A stretch of 5,688 bases of DNA from an uncultured Thermomicrobiales bacterium (GTDB lineage Bacteria > Chloroflexota > Chloroflexia > Thermomicrobiales > UBA6265). Below are positions 1 to 3,899 of this stretch, piece by piece. Within the stretch, counting starts at the first letter, position 1; each line of letters begins with the position of its first letter. The DNA is taken from NCBI GenBank assembly GCA_902806395.1, contig CADCWH010000263.1, positions 1-5,688 on the forward strand, in the 5' to 3' direction. The notes under the pieces were generated by a model. That model was not told where the DNA came from. It worked only from the letters and a program-made list of their open reading frames with translations, and did no database searches. Made by a program: the position numbers and the translations under genes.

Positions 1-89
1 CGTCAACGCATCAGGCGACATATCCCCTAAACCGATTCTTCCGCACCGAGACGACTCTCCGAGAGAAATAGCGGAGGGCACGGTACCGT

Positions 90-866
90 TCACCGTCCGA
101 CGGCGGCATGGGCCAGCGTCTCCCGAAGGAACGCCAGCGTCCGGTCCCAGGCGTCGGCAGCGTCCGGGAATGCGGGTGCCTGGGGGTCGAACGTCAGGAA
201 CCCGTGACCGGCTCCGGGATAGATGACGAATTCGAATTGGCGGTCGGCCTCCGCCAGCGCCGCCCGGTATGCCTCGACGGTGTCCATCCCCACCGCGTGA
301 TCCTGGTCTCCCCAGAGCGCGAGCAGGGGCGACCGGAGAGAACTCGCCTCGGCCAGGGGCAGGAGTGGAGCCTTCTCCGTCGCCGCTTGGGCCGGGAAGC
401 CATAGAAGGCGACCGAGGCGTCGGGCAGTGGGTCTCGCGCCCCGGCCAACATCGCGAAGGTGCCGCCCATGCAGAAGCCGATCGTCCCCACGGTCCCGTC
501 GCCGAGCGGGTGGGAGGCCAGCGTCTCGATGCCACGGGCGATGTCGTCCAACGCGTGCCGCTGGTCCATCCGGGCGCGTCTGGCCCGGATGGCTTCGGGG
601 GTGGGTTCGCTCGACGGACCCTCGCGAACGAACAGGTCCTGCACCATCGCCACGAACCCTTCTGCCGCCAGTCGCCGGGTCAGGTCTTCGTAGAAGGCAT
701 TCATCCCGTTGATGTCGTGAAGGACGAGGACTGCCGGGTACCGGCCAGCCCCGGCGGGCGCCGCCTGGAGCGCGGGGATGGCGAGATCACCCACCATAAA
801 CTCGACCCGATTCTCGTCGATCGCCGGGTTCCTCCCCGCCGGCGTTGAGTTTTCCGCGTGACACAT
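90..866 (-). CDS. Dienelactone hydrolase family protein
   Basis: An alpha/beta-hydrolase of the dienelactone hydrolase (carboxymethylenebutenolidase) family, 258 residues, probably cytoplasmic. The family hydrolyses dienelactones to maleylacetate in chlorocatechol-type pathways, but many members act on other lactones or esters, so the substrate here is open. Visible motifs are the nucleophile elbow GFCMGG with Cys132, an acid residue in WGDQD (probably Asp189), and His221 in GAGHGF, which together give the Cys-Asp-His triad of the family. The early strand and oxyanion region is LHDINGMN (about 49-56), where classical enzymes carry Glu (HEIFG-like); here it is Asp51. The frame stays open upstream to 1031, but the start at 866 is preferred: it has AGGAAGGGG 8 nt upstream, begins with the family-like MCH, and avoids overlap with the upstream gene. 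It is probably the distal gene of a two-gene operon with the FAH-family gene, 52 nt away. Confidence 0.93.
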   Translation of the reverse strand: MCHAENSTPAGRNPAIDENRVEFMVGDLAIPALQAAPAGAGRYPAVLVLHDINGMNAFYEDLTRRLAAEGFVAMVQDLFVREGPSSEPTPEAIRARRARMDQRHALDDIARGIETLASHPLGDGTVGTIGFCMGGTFAMLAGARDPLPDASVAFYGFPAQAATEKAPLLPLAEASSLRSPLLALWGDQDHAVGMDTVEAYRAALAEADRQFEFVIYPGAGHGFLTFDPQAPAFPDAADAWDRTLAFLRETLAHAAVGR

Positions 867-874
867 GACGCTGG

Positions 875-883
875 CCCCTTCCT
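875..883 (-). promoter_or_regulatory. Shine-Dalgarno deciding the dienelactone hydrolase start
   Basis: On the minus strand this reads AGGAAGGGG, 8 nt before the ATG at 866. It supports the internal start over the in-frame ATG at 1031, which lies inside the upstream FAH-family gene and would add a low-complexity arginine-rich tail of 55 residues unlike the family. Confidence 0.75.
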
Positions 884-918
884 GGTCTGGTGCGGGAGAA
901 ACTGCGCGGCGCGGACGT

Positions 919-1773
919 CTACGCCTCGAAGTCGTCGGTCGCCCGGGCGGCGATCCCGGAGGGAAGTGATTCGGCGACGCATCGGTTGCGCAGCGGGGCG
1001 CACCCCTCGATCGCGATCTCGATCTCGTCACCCACTGCCAGCTTGGGTGGGTGAGCCGGGGTCCCGGTCATGATCAGGTCGCCCGGCTCCAGCGTCATCA
1101 CCCGGCTGACGAACGCCACCAGCGTCGGTACGTCGAAGAGCAGCATGCTGGTGCGCGAGTCCTGCACCGTGGACCCGTTCAGGCGGGCGGTGATCGAGAG
1201 GTCATCGGCCCGGATACCGGTCGTGATCGGCCCGACGGGGCTGAAGGTATCGAAGCCTTTCGCCCGGACCCACTGGTTGTCGCTGAACTGGTAGTCCCTG
1301 GCCGACACGTCGTTGGCGCAGGCGAATCCGAGGATCACGTCGTAGGCGTCCTCGGTCCGGACGTAGCGGGCACGCTTGCCGATCACGACGCCGAGCTCGG
1401 CCTCGGCCTCGATGTTCTCCGCTCCCTTGGGCAGCACGATATCCGCGCCGGAGCCGACCAACGAGGATGGCGGCTTGAGGAACACGATCGGGGTGACCGG
1501 CTTGGCGAATCCGGGGGCGTCACCGGTGATGTGGTCCAGGTAATTGAGGCCGATCGCCACGATCTTGCTCGGTACCGTCGGCGCGAGGAGCGTCATGCCG
1601 TCGGCTCCGACCTGGCCCGCGGTACCGGTCGCCGTCAGGCCGCCCTCGAACGGGTCCCCTGTGGTCGCGGCGATGTCCTCGCCGCTGAGGATGCCCCAGG
1701 CCGCCGCGCCGTCACCTTGGCGATACCGCACGATCGTCTGTCCCGCCGTCCCGCCTCTTCCCCGGTCGTCCAT
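919..1773 (-). CDS. Fumarylacetoacetate hydrolase (FAH) family protein
   Basis: A 284-residue member of the FAA_hydrolase family. These metal-dependent enzymes cleave C-C bonds of, hydrate, or decarboxylate beta-diketo and keto acids late in aromatic catabolism; the group includes acylpyruvases, 2-oxohept-3-ene-dioate hydratases and oxaloacetate decarboxylases. After a short variable N-terminal domain (about 1-65), the catalytic domain shows GLNYLDH (75-81), the metal ligands Glu124 and Glu126 in EAELGVVIGK and Asp155 in ANDVSARD, then AKGFDTFSPVGP (171-182) and TGTP (236-239). In FAHD1-type enzymes the His of the NYxxH motif pairs with a Glu three residues later; that position is Gly84 here, with Asp85 next to it, so the exact reaction may differ. 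The start at 1773 has GGAAGGA 4 nt upstream. It is the first gene of a minus-strand pair with the dienelactone hydrolase. The substrate cannot be read from the sequence. Confidence 0.95.
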   Translation of the reverse strand: MDDRGRGGTAGQTIVRYRQGDGAAAWGILSGEDIAATTGDPFEGGLTATGTAGQVGADGMTLLAPTVPSKIVAIGLNYLDHITGDAPGFAKPVTPIVFLKPPSSLVGSGADIVLPKGAENIEAEAELGVVIGKRARYVRTEDAYDVILGFACANDVSARDYQFSDNQWVRAKGFDTFSPVGPITTGIRADDLSITARLNGSTVQDSRTSMLLFDVPTLVAFVSRVMTLEPGDLIMTGTPAHPPKLAVGDEIEIAIEGCAPLRNRCVAESLPSGIAARATDDFEA

Positions 1774-1839
1774 GGAGTCCTTCCCGGGCGCTCGCCCGTG
1801 TTCCGCTGTCGTCCGCTCGCTCGCTGGTCTGGCGGGTGG

Positions 1840-1868
1840 ATGGTGCCGAGGCCCGCATCGCCTGTCAA
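1840..1868 (-). promoter_or_regulatory. Putative sigma70-type promoter for the FAH/dienelactone hydrolase pair
   Basis: On the minus strand a perfect TTGACA (1863-1868) is followed after 17 nt by CACCAT (1840-1845), which matches TATAAT at only 3 of 6 positions. It sits about 65 nt upstream of the FAH-family start, in the divergent intergenic region. The -35 box and spacing are good and the -10 box is weak. This is a pattern reading only. Confidence 0.4.
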
Positions 1869-1884
1869 GCGAGGCCCGCCGCCC

Positions 1885-1911
1885 GTGTCAGCCGTGGTCA
1901 GGTGGCATACT
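1885..1911 (+). promoter_or_regulatory. Possible extended -10 promoter for the 93-aa gene and LLM oxidoreductase
   Basis: TGG followed by CATACT (1903-1911) resembles an extended -10 element. Upstream, GTGTCA (1885-1890) matches TTGACA at 4 of 6 positions, but the spacer is only 15 nt. It lies about 70 nt before the 1980 start. The two facing promoters would begin within about 40 nt of each other, so divergent regulation is conceivable. Weak evidence. Confidence 0.25.
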
Positions 1912-1979
1912 GCGATCGTACGGCGCCGGGCTGCCCGGTCGGGGCGGCAGGGGTATGGGCGCGGGATGATGGAGCACCG

Positions 1980-2261
1980 ATGACGTCACAGGACACCGCC
2001 TCGGCCGGACCGAATCCCCCCTGCGAGATCGGGCGCTCGCACCCCCGGGATCGGCACCGGATGCGTCCCGTCGTCGGTCACACCGGGGTCTGGGAGTGTG
2101 CTCGTCACGGCCTCTTCGCCCGGGTCGTCCCGACGGTCGAAGCCGACGCCGTCGAGCGGGGCGACCCGTTCCCGTCTCACGACGACTCCCCGGCCGAGGT
2201 CGTCCGCCAGGGCGATGAGCGCCAGGGCGGCGTCCTGATGTACTACCGGCCCACGGCCTGA
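1980..2261 (+). CDS. Small hypothetical protein (93 aa) preceding an LLM oxidoreductase
   Basis: I do not recognise this 93-residue protein. Coding support comes from strong G/C preference at third codon positions along its length, a GGAG Shine-Dalgarno (1971-1974) 5 nt before the ATG, and a stop that falls 12 nt before the GTG of the next gene, as in an operon. The frame is open further upstream, but no better-placed start has a ribosome binding site. There is no signal peptide or membrane segment, so it is probably cytoplasmic. The middle holds a Cys/His cluster, Cys15, His21, His26, His34, Cys40 and His43, with a GHTGVWECARHGLF segment (33-46) that could bind a metal, although the spacing is not a standard zinc ribbon. 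The C-terminal half is acidic and ends GGVLMYYRPTA. A role linked to the following oxidoreductase is only inferred from position. Confidence 0.68.
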   Translation: MTSQDTASAGPNPPCEIGRSHPRDRHRMRPVVGHTGVWECARHGLFARVVPTVEADAVERGDPFPSHDDSPAEVVRQGDERQGGVLMYYRPTA

Positions 2262-2273
2262 GGGCCGCTGACC

Positions 2274-3425
2274 GTGGCACCGCGCTCTGGCGACCCCGTC
2301 AGTGAGGGAATCAACCCAGCGCCACCCCGGTTGCGATTCGCCCTTTCCCTGCACCACGCGTCGTGGTCTGCCGATGCCGAGACCGGTCTCCCTGACCCGG
2401 CGCTGCGAACGCTCCGGTCGGCCCGAGTTGCGGCCGCGGCGGGAATCGATGCGATCTGGGCGACTGAGGACCCAGATGGCTGGGACAGCTTCGCCGTCCT
2501 CTCCGCCGTCGCCACCGTCACCGAGCGTGTGGCCCTCGGTCCCGGCGTCGTCAACCCATGGCATCGTCATCCCAACCTGATCGCCGCATCCGTCGCCACC
2601 CTCGATCGCGTCTCCGGTGGTCGTGCGTTCCTCGGCCTGGGCCGGGGCCAGGTCGAGTGGTACCGGCGATCCCTCGGCATTTCCGCACGTCGCCCGCTCG
2701 CCGCCCTCGAGGAGACGATCGGGCTGTTGCGGCGATGGTGGGATGCGCCGCACATCGCCGGGGACGCCGGAACCGATCCCGCCGGCGAGGTGTTCCCGAT
2801 CCGCCACTGGGAGCGTTCTGTCTCGCCGGCCCGGACGCCTGGCCCGCCGATCTACCTGGCTGCCGTGGGACCCCGCGCCCTGGCCTTGGCCGGAAGACTC
2901 GCCGATGGCGTCTTGATCAACGATTTCGCCTCCGAAGAGTACGTCCGGGGGGCGATCGCGGCCGTGCGCGCCGCTGCCCGGTCAGCCGGCCGCGACCCGC
3001 ACGCGCTGGCGGTGATCGTCCGGGCCAACGCGTTGGTGACCGACAACCCCGAATCCGTCCTGGAGCGTCGCAAGGTCGGCCTCGCCCTGATCGCAACCCT
3101 GCCAGGGATGGGCGAACTTGTCCGCACCCCTGGCCACGACACCCAGGCGATCCTGGCTCGCGTTCGGACTGCCATGCGGACCGACGAGACGCTCGCGACT
3201 GGCGGCGGCTTCCCGGCCCTGCGCCGGGCGGGCGACCTCGCCGCGGCCCGGGCCGCGATCCCGACGGACCTGATGGCCGCCCTTTGCCCGGTCGGGTCCC
3301 TGTCGCTGGTACGCGACCGCCTGGCCCGCCTCGCCGCCCTCGGCGTCACTGAGGTGACCGTGTCCCCGCCCCGGGCCCGCGACACGGAGGAAGACTATGC
3401 CGCCAGACTCGTCGCCCTTCGCTGA
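2274..3425 (+). CDS. LLM class flavin-dependent oxidoreductase
   Basis: A 383-residue luciferase-like monooxygenase superfamily protein, a single TIM barrel using FMN or, in many high-GC bacteria, coenzyme F420; the cofactor cannot be decided here. Visible landmarks are the first strand RFALSLHHASW (21-31), AAAAGIDAIWATED (53-66), VTERVALGPGVVNPWHRHP (82-100), the hallmark SVATLDRVSGGRAFLGLGRGQ (106-126), and PPIYLAAVGPRALALAGRLADG (191-212), typical of the F420-dependent methylene-H4MPT reductase-like branch. The C-terminal part (about 335-365) has CPVGSLSLVRDRLARLAALGVTEV, the usual last barrel segment. The start is a GTG at 2274 with GAGGG (2260-2264) overlapping the previous stop and a 9 nt spacer; no ATG lies between it and the first conserved strand. 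Only 12 nt separate it from the 93-residue gene. Substrate unknown; oxidation of a small organic molecule is the family expectation. Confidence 0.94.
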   Translation: MAPRSGDPVSEGINPAPPRLRFALSLHHASWSADAETGLPDPALRTLRSARVAAAAGIDAIWATEDPDGWDSFAVLSAVATVTERVALGPGVVNPWHRHPNLIAASVATLDRVSGGRAFLGLGRGQVEWYRRSLGISARRPLAALEETIGLLRRWWDAPHIAGDAGTDPAGEVFPIRHWERSVSPARTPGPPIYLAAVGPRALALAGRLADGVLINDFASEEYVRGAIAAVRAAARSAGRDPHALAVIVRANALVTDNPESVLERRKVGLALIATLPGMGELVRTPGHDTQAILARVRTAMRTDETLATGGGFPALRRAGDLAAARAAIPTDLMAALCPVGSLSLVRDRLARLAALGVTEVTVSPPRARDTEEDYAARLVALR

Positions 3426-3550
3426 CTCATCTCCTCCGCCCGCGATCGGTTAGCGCCTCGTGGCGGACCTGGTGCCGGTCCATAACGGTGCCGAGGAACG
3501 AAACCGACCCGCCGCGCGTAGAGAGGAGTGCGAGGTCATCTCCGGGGCGC

Positions 3551-3578
3551 TGGACGGTCCGGAGAAGCGTGGTAGGGT
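3551..3578 (+). promoter_or_regulatory. Putative promoter for the secreted repeat protein
   Basis: TGGACG (3551-3556; 4 of 6 to TTGACA), a 16 nt spacer, then TAGGGT (3573-3578; 3 of 6 to TATAAT, a common form of -10 box in GC-rich genomes). It lies in one of the few less GC-dense spots of the region. It would give a 5' leader of roughly 140 nt. Confidence 0.35.
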
Positions 3579-3622
3579 AAGAGACAAGCCAAGGACCCCC
3601 GACCTCGGCCGGCCCCGCGGTG

Positions 3623-3695
3623 CACGACTCCGTCGCGCTCCGGCGCGGTTTCTCGTCTTGTCGGGCCGCTGGGGCTCCCCGCGTGGAGCGTCGTG
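3623..3695 (+). promoter_or_regulatory. Foldable 5' leader upstream of the surface-protein gene
   Basis: CACGAC (3623-3628) can pair with GTCGTG (3690-3695), enclosing two local hairpins: CGCGC/GCGCG (3634-3638 with 3643-3647, 4 nt loop) and CGC-t-GGG/CCC-GCG (3667-3673 with 3678-3683, 4 nt loop with one bulged T). That is a three-way-junction layout ending 22 nt before the Shine-Dalgarno. It matches no riboswitch class I know, and high GC alone produces many such pairings. Confidence 0.25.
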
Positions 3696-3717
3696 AACCC
3701 AGCCGCCCCAGTTCATC

Positions 3718-3723
3718 GGAGGA
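3718..3723 (+). promoter_or_regulatory. Strong Shine-Dalgarno of the surface-protein gene
   Basis: GGAGGA with a 5 nt spacer to the ATG at 3729. It fixes the start of the large plus-strand gene and is the best ribosome binding site in the window, which also argues against the long antisense frame across the same region. Confidence 0.8.
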
Positions 3724-3728
3724 ATCCC

Positions 3729-3899
3729 ATGCGCGTTGGCCGCGGTCGCCCTCACGTTGCCCGCCCTGTCGTCCGTCCCAGCGGGCTCCTCCCGTCGCCG
3801 CGCCCGGCAGGCGGAGCGGGCCGTGGCGCCCTCCGCATCCTCTCGGTCCTCCTCCTGCTGGCGAGCGTCCTGGCCCCCTTTGCCCAGTCGGCGGGTGCG
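3729..3899 (+). other. Signal peptide coding segment
   Basis: This encodes residues 1-57. The unusually long, proline- and arginine-rich n-region of about 33 residues precedes a leucine/valine-rich core and a small-residue cleavage site (SAGA, cut probably before TAR). There is no twin-arginine pair next to the core, so Sec export is the likelier route. Confidence 0.8.

Larger units (their letters stand above)
3426..3728 (+). other. Intergenic region before the surface-protein gene
   Basis: A stretch of 303 nt without a convincing gene. Frames open here on the minus strand have arginine-rich, low-complexity translations and no ribosome binding site that I could support. The first half shows only a weak inverted repeat (GGACC/GGTCC, 3465-3481) with no T-run, so no clear terminator for the oxidoreductase gene. 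The second half holds a possible promoter, a foldable leader and the strong Shine-Dalgarno of the next gene. Confidence 0.6.

Noticed and set aside
55..65. CTCT/AGAG inverted repeat downstream of the dienelactone hydrolase as a terminator
   Set aside because: The stem is only 4 bp and no T-run follows on the minus strand.
867..1031. N-terminal extension of the dienelactone hydrolase to the ATG at 1031
   Set aside because: It adds 55 Arg/Ser/Pro-rich residues, overlaps the FAH-family gene, and the internal ATG at 866 has a good Shine-Dalgarno and family-like N-terminus.
1051..1983. Plus-strand open frame opposite the FAH-family gene ending ATGA-coupled to the 93-aa gene
   Set aside because: The ATGA overlap at 1980-1983 looks like translational coupling, but the frame is antisense to a clear FAH-family gene and has no recognisable protein content.
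1986..2807. Minus-strand open frame of 273 codons over the 93-aa gene and the start of the LLM gene
   Set aside because: It overlaps a certain LLM oxidoreductase coding region for over 500 nt and its translation is low-complexity and Arg/Gly-rich, as expected from GC-rich antisense frames.
3465..3481. GGACC/GGTCC hairpin after the LLM gene as an intrinsic terminator
   Set aside because: A 5 bp stem with a 7 nt loop and no following T-run is not distinguishable from chance in this GC-rich region.
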